From positions 186,001 through 250,000 of the forward strand of contig CALJKW010000052.1 in NCBI GenBank assembly GCA_937980205.1: a stretch of DNA of 64,000 bases, read 5' to 3'. The translations under genes and the position numbers were made by a program. The stretch's first letter is position 1; every line of letters begins with the position of its first letter. Positions 45,234 to 52,748 of the stretch are shown here, in pieces. A model generated the notes under the pieces. It was given only the letters and a program-made list of their open reading frames with translations, searched no databases and was not told the DNA's origin. This stretch comes from an uncultured Myxococcales bacterium. Its GTDB lineage: Bacteria > Myxococcota > Myxococcia > Myxococcales > Myxococcaceae.

Positions 45234-45721
45234 GACGGAGGCTGATCATCGCCGTGACCGCCGCCGTCGCCGGCGGCTGCTTCAAGTTCACCCAGCTGCC
45301 CAAGACGCTCGAGGGCTCGCCGAAGCCGACGTACCGCGGCAAGTGCCCCGTGCGCCTCGAGCCGCTGACCACCGCCAGCATCGAGGCCGACGCGCAGCCC
45401 TATGCCGCCTGGCAGGCGCCCGACGCGGACCTCAAGCGCGAGATGGCCGAGGTGCCCGACGAGTTCAACCGCATGGCCAAGGGCTGCGACGCGCTCGCCG
45501 GGCCGTCGACGGCCGCGCTCAAGGTCTCGGTGCGCAAGGCCGCGTTCACGTCGCACAAGCCGTCGACCTTCACCTACGAGGTGACCGACGGCACCGGCGC
45601 CGTGGTGCACGCGTTCTCGTACACGTCGGAGCTCGACTGGAACCCGTTCATCCAGTCGCGGCTTCAGGCGAGCTACTTGTGCTCGTTCGTTTCGGCCGCG
45701 TGCGACGACAAGCTCGAGTGA
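45230..45721 (+). CDS. Lipoprotein of unknown function
   Basis: The 163-residue lipoprotein has a lipobox AGGC at Cys17. The mature part is an alpha/beta domain with four Cys (GKCPVRL, KGCDALAG, SYLCSF, SAACDDK), suggesting two disulfides. No family recognised. It is translationally coupled to the upstream Cys-rich lipoprotein and ends 33 bases before the SCO fusion. Confidence 0.6.
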   Translation: MRRRLIIAVTAAVAGGCFKFTQLPKTLEGSPKPTYRGKCPVRLEPLTTASIEADAQPYAAWQAPDADLKREMAEVPDEFNRMAKGCDALAGPSTAALKVSVRKAAFTSHKPSTFTYEVTDGTGAVVHAFSYTSELDWNPFIQSRLQASYLCSFVSAACDDKLE

Positions 45722-45754
45722 CGAAGCAGGCCGGCGACGTGTTACTCGGGCGGC

Positions 45755-46843
45755 GTGAAGCTCGAGCACGTCGCACTCCTGGTCGTCATCCTCTTCGGCG
45801 CGTCGGTGCTCGGCCTCGGCTTCCTCGTCACGCGGACGCACGACCGGCAGCTGCAGGCGGAAGAGCTCGCGCACCAGGCGGGGAAGCGGAAGCTCGACGC
45901 GCTGTGGGCGGCTCCGGACTTCGAGCTGCCCGACCACCGCGGCGGCCGCGTCAGCAAGGCCTCGCTCGCCGGTCGCCCGTGGGTGGTGAACTTCATCTTC
46001 ACCACGTGCCGGAGCGTCTGCCCGCTGCTGACCGCCAAGATGGTGCAGCTGCAGCGCAAGCTGCCCGACGCGAAGGTCGGGTTCGTCTCCATCTCGGTGG
46101 ACCCGGAGAACGACGACCCGATGACGCTCGGCGCCTACGCGCAGGCCTGGGCGCCGCAGGAGAAGCGCTGGTCGCTGCTCGCCACCACGCAGGCAGAGCT
46201 CGACCGCATCCTCGACGGGTTCAAGGTGACCGCCGAGCGCACCGACGCCGGCCTCGACCCCATCGTGCACACGAGCGTCTTCATCCTCGTCGACGCGAAG
46301 GGCGACGTCCGCGGCGTCTACGACTCCGAGCACCGCGAAGAGTTCCAGGCGCTGGTGCGCGACGCGGCGGCGCTGGCGGCCGCTCCACCGCCGGGGAGCC
46401 TGCCGGCGCAGCCTCGCACGGGAGAGGAGCTGTACGCGCAGCTGTCGTGCGGGCCGTGCCACGACAACCCGGCGCTGGCTCCGCCGCTGGGCGGCCTGTT
46501 CGGGCGGAAGGTCGAGCTCGACAACGGGCTGCTGGTCGAGGCCGACGAGGGGTACCTGCTCGAGTCGATCCTGATCCCCGACGCCAAGCGCGTGCGCGGC
46601 TACCCGCTGCGCATGCCGACGTACGACGGCGTCATCGACTCGACCGAGCTCGTCACGTTGCTGGCGTACGTGAAGAAGCTCCCCGCCACCGGCGAAAAGG
46701 CTTCAGCGCCCGAGACCGCGACGGACCCCATCTGCGGCATGGAGGTCGTGGTGACCCCCGACGCGATCAGCGCCGACGCCAAAGACGGAGGGCGCGTCTA
46801 CTTCTGCTCCGAGTCGTGCCGGAAGACGTTCACGTCGCACTGA
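45755..46843 (+). CDS. SCO - cytochrome c - YHS triple fusion
   Basis: The 362-residue protein starts at GTG and has an N-terminal TM anchor (8-26). Residues 50-205 are a SCO domain with CRSVC (Cys85, Cys89) and His172. Residues 222-310 are a cytochrome c with CGPCH (232-236) and a probable Met287 ligand. Residues 323-362 are a YHS/TRASH-like metal site (DPICGMEVVV, YFCSESC). All would lie in the periplasm. SCO-cytochrome fusions occur elsewhere; the added YHS domain is unusual. It is just upstream of the second oxidase operon, so copper delivery with redox control is likely. Confidence 0.85.
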   Translation: MKLEHVALLVVILFGASVLGLGFLVTRTHDRQLQAEELAHQAGKRKLDALWAAPDFELPDHRGGRVSKASLAGRPWVVNFIFTTCRSVCPLLTAKMVQLQRKLPDAKVGFVSISVDPENDDPMTLGAYAQAWAPQEKRWSLLATTQAELDRILDGFKVTAERTDAGLDPIVHTSVFILVDAKGDVRGVYDSEHREEFQALVRDAAALAAAPPPGSLPAQPRTGEELYAQLSCGPCHDNPALAPPLGGLFGRKVELDNGLLVEADEGYLLESILIPDAKRVRGYPLRMPTYDGVIDSTELVTLLAYVKKLPATGEKASAPETATDPICGMEVVVTPDAISADAKDGGRVYFCSESCRKTFTSH

Positions 46844-46885
46844 GAGCGCCCATCAGTTTTGCTCCCGCCAGCGGCCTCAAAACGC

Positions 46886-46913
46886 TTGGCACGCAAACCC
46901 CCCTGTGTAAAAC
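46886..46913 (+). promoter_or_regulatory. Possible sigma-70-type promoter of second oxidase operon
   Basis: TTGGCA and TAAAAC are separated by 16 bases and stand 13 bases before the start of the diheme cytochrome gene. The -10 is imperfect. The gap after the SCO fusion is 83 bases, so an operon promoter is expected here. Confidence 0.3.
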
Positions 46914-46926
46914 CGCGCCGCGAGGA

Positions 46927-47571
46927 ATGAACCCGATCATCCGAAGCCTGTCTCTCGGCCTGTCCGTGGTCGCACTCGGCTCGGCCTGCTACCGCCCCGA
47001 CGGGGCCCAGAAAGTCATCTCCGGCAAGGAGATGTTCCGCGCGTGCTCGGCGTGCCACGGTGACCACGGCCAGGGCAACCCCAGCATCCAGGCGCCGGCC
47101 ATCGCCGGCCTGCCGGACTGGTACGTCGAGGCGCAGCTGTCGAAGTTCCGCACCGGCATCCGCGGCGCGCACCCCGACGACTACGAGGGCCTGCGCATGC
47201 GCCCGATGTCGCGGCAGATGATGAACCTCGAAGAGGTCAACGCCGTCACCCGCTACGTCTCGTCGCTGCCCGTCCAGAAGGGCGAGCACCTCATCAAGGA
47301 CGGCGACCCCAAGGCCGGCCAGGCCAGCTACGCCACCTGCATCGCCTGTCACGGAGTCAAAGGCGAAGGCAACGCCGCCACCAAGGGCCCGCCGCTCGCC
47401 CAGATGAACGACTGGTACATGCTGGCGCAGCTCAAGAAGTTCAAGCACGGCATCCGCGGCGCCAACCCGAACGACACCACCGGCGCCACGATGCGCGCGA
47501 TGAGCGCCATCCTCGTCGACGAGCAGATGATGAAGAACGTCATCGCGTACATCGGCACGCTGAACCCGTAG
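46927..47571 (+). CDS. Diheme cytochrome c (c4 type)
   Basis: The 214-residue exported protein has a signal segment ending ALGSAC that may be a lipobox (Cys21). Two similar halves each hold a haem: CSACH (40-44) and CIACH (138-142), with repeated GLPDWYVEAQL and MNDWYMLAQLKKFK blocks typical of cytochrome c4/c553 pairs. It is probably the electron donor for the oxidase encoded next, whose subunit II has no haem c. It is the first gene of the operon. Confidence 0.9.
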   Translation: MNPIIRSLSLGLSVVALGSACYRPDGAQKVISGKEMFRACSACHGDHGQGNPSIQAPAIAGLPDWYVEAQLSKFRTGIRGAHPDDYEGLRMRPMSRQMMNLEEVNAVTRYVSSLPVQKGEHLIKDGDPKAGQASYATCIACHGVKGEGNAATKGPPLAQMNDWYMLAQLKKFKHGIRGANPNDTTGATMRAMSAILVDEQMMKNVIAYIGTLNP

Positions 47572-47583
47572 AGGCACGACACC

Positions 47584-47703
47584 ATGGCCGACTCCTCCCC
47601 CAAAGCTGCTGACGCTTCCGAGAAGCTCTCGTGGAAGCTGTTCGTGATGGTCGCCGCCGGTGCCGCTGCGTTCATCGCGGCCGCTCTGATTCTCGCGCCC
47701 TGA
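47584..47703 (+). CDS. Tiny one-helix membrane protein in oxidase operon
   Basis: The 39-residue frame (MADSSPKAADASEKLSWK, then a 20-residue helix ending ILAP) starts 12 bases after the cytochrome and ends 10 bases before subunit II. A short polar N-terminus plus one TM helix is the pattern of tiny accessory oxidase subunits. No sequence family recognised; operon position and intact frame support it. Confidence 0.6.
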   Translation: MADSSPKAADASEKLSWKLFVMVAAGAAAFIAAALILAP

Positions 47704-47713
47704 AGGACTCCAG

Positions 47714-48430
47714 ATGATCTCGCGCTACCTCGAATCTGCCTCCTCGTACTCGGGCGACATCGATGACCTGATCCTCTGGATCCTGCTCATCACCGGCTTC
47801 TGGTTCCTGCTCGCCGAGGGCCTCTTCATCGGCCTCATCGTCAAGTACACCGCGCGCGACGGCGTCCGCGCCAAGTACGTCTCCGGCGAAGACCCGAAGG
47901 AGAAGCGCTGGGTCGCCTGGCCGCACTACGCCACGCTCGTGTTCGACGTCATCATCCTCGTCGCGGCCATCCGCGTCTGGACCAACGTCAAGATCGAGCA
48001 GCCGCCCGTCGACGAGACCGTGCGCATCACCGCGCAGCAGTGGGCGTGGACGTTCACGCACGCCGGCCCCGACGGGAAGCTCGACACCCCCGACGACATC
48101 CGCCTCGTCGACGAGCTGCACGTCGAGAAGGGCAAGACCTACGGCTTCGAGCTCACCTCGCGCGACGTGCTCCACAGCTTCTCGGTGCCCGTCTTCCGCC
48201 TCAAGCAGGACGCGATCCCCGGCCGCGTCATCAAGGGCTGGTTCAAGCCCACCATGAGCGGCCAGTTCGACATCCAGTGCACCGAGATCTGCGGCATCGG
48301 CCACGCGCTGATGCCCGGTCGAATCTTCGTCGAAGACCATGACGTTCACGAGGCGTGGTTGAAGGCGGTGACGCCCGTCGCGGCAGCAGGCGCGGCGGCC
48401 CCGGCTCCGACCACCGGAGGTACGAAATGA
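47714..48430 (+). CDS. coxB: Cytochrome c oxidase subunit II, no haem c
   Basis: The 238-residue protein has two TM helices (about 20-42 and 70-88) and a CuA domain with His in SRDVLHSF and ligands in CTEICGIGHALM. AAGGA six bases before the ATG is a good ribosome site. Unlike the subunit II near 13 kb it has no cytochrome c domain, only an Ala/Pro tail. It accepts electrons from cytochrome c, probably the diheme protein. It overlaps subunit I (ATGA). Confidence 0.95.
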   Translation: MISRYLESASSYSGDIDDLILWILLITGFWFLLAEGLFIGLIVKYTARDGVRAKYVSGEDPKEKRWVAWPHYATLVFDVIILVAAIRVWTNVKIEQPPVDETVRITAQQWAWTFTHAGPDGKLDTPDDIRLVDELHVEKGKTYGFELTSRDVLHSFSVPVFRLKQDAIPGRVIKGWFKPTMSGQFDIQCTEICGIGHALMPGRIFVEDHDVHEAWLKAVTPVAAAGAAAPAPTTGGTK

Positions 48431-50202
48431 GCAGCACCGCAGCAGAGACGCACGGCCACGGCGGCGGCCACGGTCACGGCCCCGGCGACGCGCATGGCCA
48501 TGCGGGCCACGACGCGCACGGCCACCACGACCAGGGCTGGTTCATGAAGTACCTCTGGTCGACGGACCACAAGATCATCTGCATGCAGTACCTCTTCACC
48601 TCCATGTTCATGGCGGTGATCGGCGGCTTCGCCGTCTACGTCTTCCGCATGCAGCTCGCCTTCCCCGGCATGCCGGTTCCGGGCTGGGGCCGCGTGACCG
48701 CGAGCGACTACAACTCGCTCGTCACCACGCACGGCTCGGTGATGATCTTCTGGGTGGCGATGCCCGCGCTGATCGCCGCGTTCGGCAACTACCTCATCCC
48801 GCTGATGATCGGCTGCGATGACATGGTGTTCCCGCGGATCAACCGGCTCTCGTACCAGATCTTCCTGCTCTCGGTGATCGTGCTGATCCTCTCCTTCATG
48901 GTGCAGGGCGGCGCGTTCGGCGGCGCGTGGACGGCCTACCCGCCGCTCTCCGCGAAGAGCGCGTACAGCCTGACACCCTGGGGCTCGACACTCTGGCTAT
49001 TGGCCGTCGCGCTCGAGTTCGTCGCCTTCCTCTTGGGCGGCATCAACTTCGTCACCACGCTGATGAACTCGCGCGCACCGGGCATGAAGATGTTCGACGT
49101 GCCGATGGTGCTGTGGATGATCATCATCGCCTCCATCCTCTTCATGGCGTCGGTCGGCCCGCTCGTCGCCGGCGCGGTCATGCTGATGTTCGACCAGCAG
49201 GTCGGCACAGGCTTCTTCGACCCGGCCCGCGGCGGTGACCCGATCCTGTGGCAGCACCTCTTCTGGTTCTTCGGTCACCCCGAGGTGTACGTCGTGCTCT
49301 TGCCCGCGATGGGCATCACCGCCGAGGTCATCACCGTCCACGGCCGCAAGAAGCTCTTCGCGTACAAGACGGTGCTCTACACGGCGATCGCGACCGGCAT
49401 CATCAGCTTCTTCGTCTGGGCCCACCACCAGTTCGTCGCCGGCATCGACCCGCGCATGGCGAACATCTTCACGGTGACGACGCTCATCATCTCCATCCCC
49501 GTCGCCGAGATGGTGTTCGTGTACATCGCCACGCTCTACGGCGCGGCGATTCGACTCACCGTCCCGATGCTCTGGGCGCTCTCCTTCATCGGAGAGTTCC
49601 TCATGGGCGGAGTCACCGGCATCTTCCTCGGAGCCTCCGGCGCGGACATCTACTTCCACGACACGTACTTCGTGCTCGCGCACTTCCACTACACGTTCTT
49701 CCCCATCGCCTTCATCGGCACCTTCGCGGCCATGACGCACTGGTTCCCGAAGATGTTCGGCCGGATGATGAACGAGGCCTGGGGCAAGGTGCACTTCTGG
49801 CTCACCATCATCGGCTTCAACGGCGTGTTCATTCCGCTCTTCCTGCTGGGAGCGCGCGGTGACCACCGCCGCATCTACGACCCCACGCACTTCCCCGAGC
49901 TCATGCGCGCCGGCATGCAGGACATGCGCGTGATGGCGACGGTCTCGCTGCTCTTGCTGCTCGCGGCGCAGGCCATCTTCCTGGTGAACTTCTTCTACTC
50001 CATCTTCTGGGGCCCGAAGGCGTCGGCCAACCCGTGGCAGGCGAACACGCTCGAGTGGGTGGCGCCGTCTCCGCCGCCGCACGGCAACTTCCCCGACGGC
50101 CTGCCCAACGTGTACCGCGGCCCGTACGAGTACGCGCACCCGGACCGCAAGGAAGACTACTGGCCGCAGAACGTGCCGCCCGCTGAAGGAGCGACGTCAT
50201 GA
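48427..50202 (+). CDS. coxA: Cytochrome c oxidase subunit I, A1-type
   Basis: The 591-residue subunit has about twelve TM helices and the ligand motifs TTHGSVM, FGHPEVYV, WAHHQF and HDTYFVLAHFHYTF. The Glu of GHPEVY marks an A1 oxidase with the usual D-channel Glu. The N-terminal 35 residues are extremely His-rich (HGHGGGHGHG, HDAHGHHD), a possible metal-binding or storage tail before the first helix. It overlaps subunits II and III by four bases each. Confidence 0.95.
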   Translation: MSSTAAETHGHGGGHGHGPGDAHGHAGHDAHGHHDQGWFMKYLWSTDHKIICMQYLFTSMFMAVIGGFAVYVFRMQLAFPGMPVPGWGRVTASDYNSLVTTHGSVMIFWVAMPALIAAFGNYLIPLMIGCDDMVFPRINRLSYQIFLLSVIVLILSFMVQGGAFGGAWTAYPPLSAKSAYSLTPWGSTLWLLAVALEFVAFLLGGINFVTTLMNSRAPGMKMFDVPMVLWMIIIASILFMASVGPLVAGAVMLMFDQQVGTGFFDPARGGDPILWQHLFWFFGHPEVYVVLLPAMGITAEVITVHGRKKLFAYKTVLYTAIATGIISFFVWAHHQFVAGIDPRMANIFTVTTLIISIPVAEMVFVYIATLYGAAIRLTVPMLWALSFIGEFLMGGVTGIFLGASGADIYFHDTYFVLAHFHYTFFPIAFIGTFAAMTHWFPKMFGRMMNEAWGKVHFWLTIIGFNGVFIPLFLLGARGDHRRIYDPTHFPELMRAGMQDMRVMATVSLLLLLAAQAIFLVNFFYSIFWGPKASANPWQANTLEWVAPSPPPHGNFPDGLPNVYRGPYEYAHPDRKEDYWPQNVPPAEGATS

Positions 50203-50777
50203 GTTTCCCGAAGCCGGTCGCCACCCTGCGCGAAGCGACGGGGATGCCCACGGGGCGCCTCGCCGTCTGGTGGGTCATCGCCTCCGAAATCGTCATCTTC
50301 GGCGGCATCCTCGGCTCGTACATCATGCACCGCCTGGGGCACCCGGAGTGGCAGTACCAGTCCGAGGCCACCAACCCGTGGATCGGGTTGTTCAACACGT
50401 TCGTGCTCTTGACCTCGTCGCTGTTCGCGGTGCTCGCGCACGCCGAGGCCGAGAAGAAGAACGGCCCGGGCGCGGCGAAGTACCTGATGTACACGACGCT
50501 CGGCGGCCTCATCTTCCTCGTCGTCAAGAGCATCGAGTGGACGACGGAGATTCGCCACGGCTACACCATCACGTCGAACACGTTCTGGTCGTTCTATTAC
50601 ACGGCCGCCGGGCTCCACGGTCTGCACGTGCTCGCGGGCATGATCATCATGCTCATCGTCGCGGCCGACGCCCGGAAGAACCAGGAGCTCCAGCGCGTCG
50701 AGAACATCGGCATCTACTGGCACTTCGTCGACGTCGTGTGGATCTTCCTCTTCCCGCTCCTCTACATCGCCAAGTGA
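50199..50777 (+). CDS. coxC: Cytochrome c oxidase subunit III, first copy
   Basis: The 192-residue protein has five TM helices with the subunit III landmarks WWVIASEIVIFGGIL, FYYTAAGLHGLHVLAGM and YWHFVDVVWIFLFPLLYI. It is shorter than seven-helix forms, as in many bacteria. It overlaps subunit I (ATGA). A second III-like gene follows in the same operon. Confidence 0.93.
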   Translation: MSFPKPVATLREATGMPTGRLAVWWVIASEIVIFGGILGSYIMHRLGHPEWQYQSEATNPWIGLFNTFVLLTSSLFAVLAHAEAEKKNGPGAAKYLMYTTLGGLIFLVVKSIEWTTEIRHGYTITSNTFWSFYYTAAGLHGLHVLAGMIIMLIVAADARKNQELQRVENIGIYWHFVDVVWIFLFPLLYIAK

Positions 50778-50788
50778 GCCACTGACCC

Positions 50789-51283
50789 ATGTCCGCTCCT
50801 GCCAACGCTGACGCCCACGGCCACGCGCATCCGTCGTACGTGAAGATCTGGGGCATCCTGCTCGCGCTGCTCATCGTGAGCTTCGTGGGTCCGTTCCTCG
50901 GCATCCGCGTCGTCACGCTGCTCACCGCGTTCGGAATCGCCGTCGTGAAGGCGTACATCGTCGTGCGCTACTTCATGCACATCAACATCGAGAAGAAGTA
51001 CGTCGCGTACCTCGTCGGCTCGATGATTGTGCTCATGGTGCTGATGGTCGGCGCGGTCGCGCCCGACGTCATGCACCACGAGGGCGCGAACTGGCACAAC
51101 GAGGCCGCCGCCGCCGAGGTGAAGCGCGGCATGGAGAAGGGCAGCGGTCACGGCCACGGCGACGCCCACAAGGCGCCCGACGACGAGAAGCACCAGCTCA
51201 ACGACGGCAAGGTCCCGGGCGAGCCCGGCATCAAGCCCGAGCACGCCCCCGAGGGCGGCGGCGGAGTCCCCGATCACAAGTGA
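50789..51283 (+). CDS. Cytochrome c oxidase subunit IV
   Basis: The 164-residue protein has three TM helices, with AVVKAYIVVRYFMHI as the family core. Short His-rich tracts occur at both ends (NADAHGHAHPSY, GHGHGDAHK), echoing the His-rich start of subunit I. The C-terminal 60 residues are soluble, acidic and Gly/Pro-rich. This is longer than the subunit IV of the first oxidase. Confidence 0.85.
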   Translation: MSAPANADAHGHAHPSYVKIWGILLALLIVSFVGPFLGIRVVTLLTAFGIAVVKAYIVVRYFMHINIEKKYVAYLVGSMIVLMVLMVGAVAPDVMHHEGANWHNEAAAAEVKRGMEKGSGHGHGDAHKAPDDEKHQLNDGKVPGEPGIKPEHAPEGGGGVPDHK

Positions 51284-51298
51284 AGTGGAAGTGACGTC

Positions 51299-51874
51299 AT
51301 GGAAGCAGTCTTGAGGCAGGTCCCGCAGCGCAAGCCCGCAGTCCCCAGCGCGATGCTGGGCATGCTGGTCTTCATCGTCACCGAGGTGATGTTCTTCGCC
51401 GGCCTCGTCTCGGCGTTCACCATCTCGAAGGCGAACGCCGCGATGGGCATGTGGCCTCCGCCGGGGCAGCCGATGCTGCCCGCCGCCGCGACCGCGGTGA
51501 ACACGGTGGTGCTGCTCGTCTCGGGAGTACTGCTGCTGCTCGCCTACCGGCAGTACCGCGCCGGCAAGTCGTCGGTCGGCCTCTACGCCGCGGCGTTCGT
51601 GCTCGGGGCCGGCTTCGTCGCGCTGCAGGGCCGCGAGTGGGCCGCGCTCCTCTCGCAGGGCATGACGATGACCTCGTCGACGCTCGGCGCGTTCTTCTAT
51701 CTCATCGTCGGCACGCACGCGCTGCACGTGGCCGTGTGCATCGTGGCGATGGGCTTCGGCTTCCTCAGGCTCAAGCGCGGCACCATGTCGCGCGAGTTCT
51801 ACCTGGCGACGCTCTCGTTCTGGACGTTCGTGGTCGGGGCCTGGCCGGTCATCTACTGGCGGGTGTATTTCTAG
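51299..51874 (+). CDS. Second subunit III-like protein
   Basis: The 191-residue protein has five TM helices and subunit III features: LVFIVTEVMFFAGLVSAF, FFYLIVGTHALHVAVCIVAM and FWTFVVGAWPVIYWRVYF. It shares only these core motifs with the first III gene, so it is an old paralogue rather than a recent duplicate. It may act as an extra or alternative subunit. The next small frame begins immediately after its stop. Confidence 0.85.
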   Translation: MEAVLRQVPQRKPAVPSAMLGMLVFIVTEVMFFAGLVSAFTISKANAAMGMWPPPGQPMLPAAATAVNTVVLLVSGVLLLLAYRQYRAGKSSVGLYAAAFVLGAGFVALQGREWAALLSQGMTMTSSTLGAFFYLIVGTHALHVAVCIVAMGFGFLRLKRGTMSREFYLATLSFWTFVVGAWPVIYWRVYF

Positions 51875-52033
51875 ATGATGCTCTCCACCCTCATGGTGCT
51901 GGCGTGCCCGGTCTGCGGTCAGGCGTCCGAGCAGACGTCGGGCGCGTACGTCGTGATGACGGTGGTGATGTCGCTCCTGCCGCTCTCGGCCATCGGCGGC
52001 CTGGTGTGGTGGATCGCGCGCCAGATGCGCTGA
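51875..52033 (+). CDS. Small membrane protein with CPVC motif
   Basis: The 52-residue frame begins directly after the preceding stop (MMLSTLMVLACPVCGQASE) and has a TM helix in VVMTVVMSLLPLSAIGGLVWW. CPVC at residues 11-14 could bind metal or form a disulfide. It ends one base before the GTG of the SCO-like gene. Tight packing in the oxidase operon supports it; the function is unknown, perhaps in copper or haem insertion. Confidence 0.6.
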   Translation: MMLSTLMVLACPVCGQASEQTSGAYVVMTVVMSLLPLSAIGGLVWWIARQMR

Positions 52034-52034
52034 C

Positions 52035-52613
52035 GTGAAGCGCTTCAAGCCCAACATCTTCGTCGTCGCGTTCGTCGCCGGCGCCGTGATTCTCACGGTG
52101 CTGCCGTTTCTGCAGAAGCGGTTCCTGAAGGCGCCGCCGCCCATCGTGACGCTGCCGGAGTGGACGCTGCTGACCTCCTCCGGCGAGCAGGTGGGCAGCG
52201 CTTCGCTGCGCGGCCGCGTGTGGATGGCGTCCTTCGTGGCCTCGCCGTGCGACCCCGACTGCGTGACGCGCCAGGAGTCGTTCGGCCGCTCGCTGCCGCA
52301 CCTCGAAGACCTGGACGGCGGCGTGGTGCTGGTGAGCTTCACCGCCGCGACTCCGCCGCCGCCGTCGCAGCGCGGCTGGTACGTGCTGGGCGGCGAGGCC
52401 GAGCCTCAGGTGGTCGAGGCGTTCCGCAAGGGCTGGCTCACCTGGGCGGGCACCGACGCGGGCTCGACGCCGGCGGAGTTCTCGAACCTCCCCGGAGTCG
52501 CCGTCGTCGACCAGAACGGAGCGCTGCGCGGCTTCTGGAAGGACGACGCCGAGGGGAGAGGCAACGCCATCAACGCGGCGCGGCTGCTGTCGCGCTACGG
52601 CGTGAAGCCCTGA
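52035..52613 (+). CDS. SCO-like thioredoxin-fold protein
   Basis: The 192-residue protein starts at GTG and has an N-terminal TM anchor (8-25) and a shortened SCO/thioredoxin fold with CDPDC as the metal-binding CxxxC. The expected downstream His is not obvious. It is the last gene of the second oxidase operon and probably assists CuA assembly. The final codons share a 22-of-24 base match with 56870-56893. Confidence 0.75.
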   Translation: MKRFKPNIFVVAFVAGAVILTVLPFLQKRFLKAPPPIVTLPEWTLLTSSGEQVGSASLRGRVWMASFVASPCDPDCVTRQESFGRSLPHLEDLDGGVVLVSFTAATPPPPSQRGWYVLGGEAEPQVVEAFRKGWLTWAGTDAGSTPAEFSNLPGVAVVDQNGALRGFWKDDAEGRGNAINAARLLSRYGVKP

Positions 52614-52705
52614 GCGAGCCTGCTACCGAACTGAACCATCACGGCGTTGATCCACCTCGAACAGTTACACGGCTGAGGCCGGGTCGAGCCGGAGCAGAAG
52701 CGGTT

Positions 52706-52721
52706 CCGCCGTCTTCGGCGG
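52706..52721. terminator. Small hairpin after second oxidase operon
   Basis: CCGCCG-tctt-CGGCGG forms a 6-bp GC stem with a 4-base loop in the 135-base gap after the SCO-like gene. There is no T tract. Confidence 0.35.
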
Positions 52722-52748
52722 CACGCACGTTGCTCGCCGTCACCCGCG

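Noticed and set aside
46886..46904. Sigma-54 promoter (TGGCAC) before the second oxidase operon
   Set aside because: The TGGCAC-like -24 box has no matching TTGC -12 box at the required distance.
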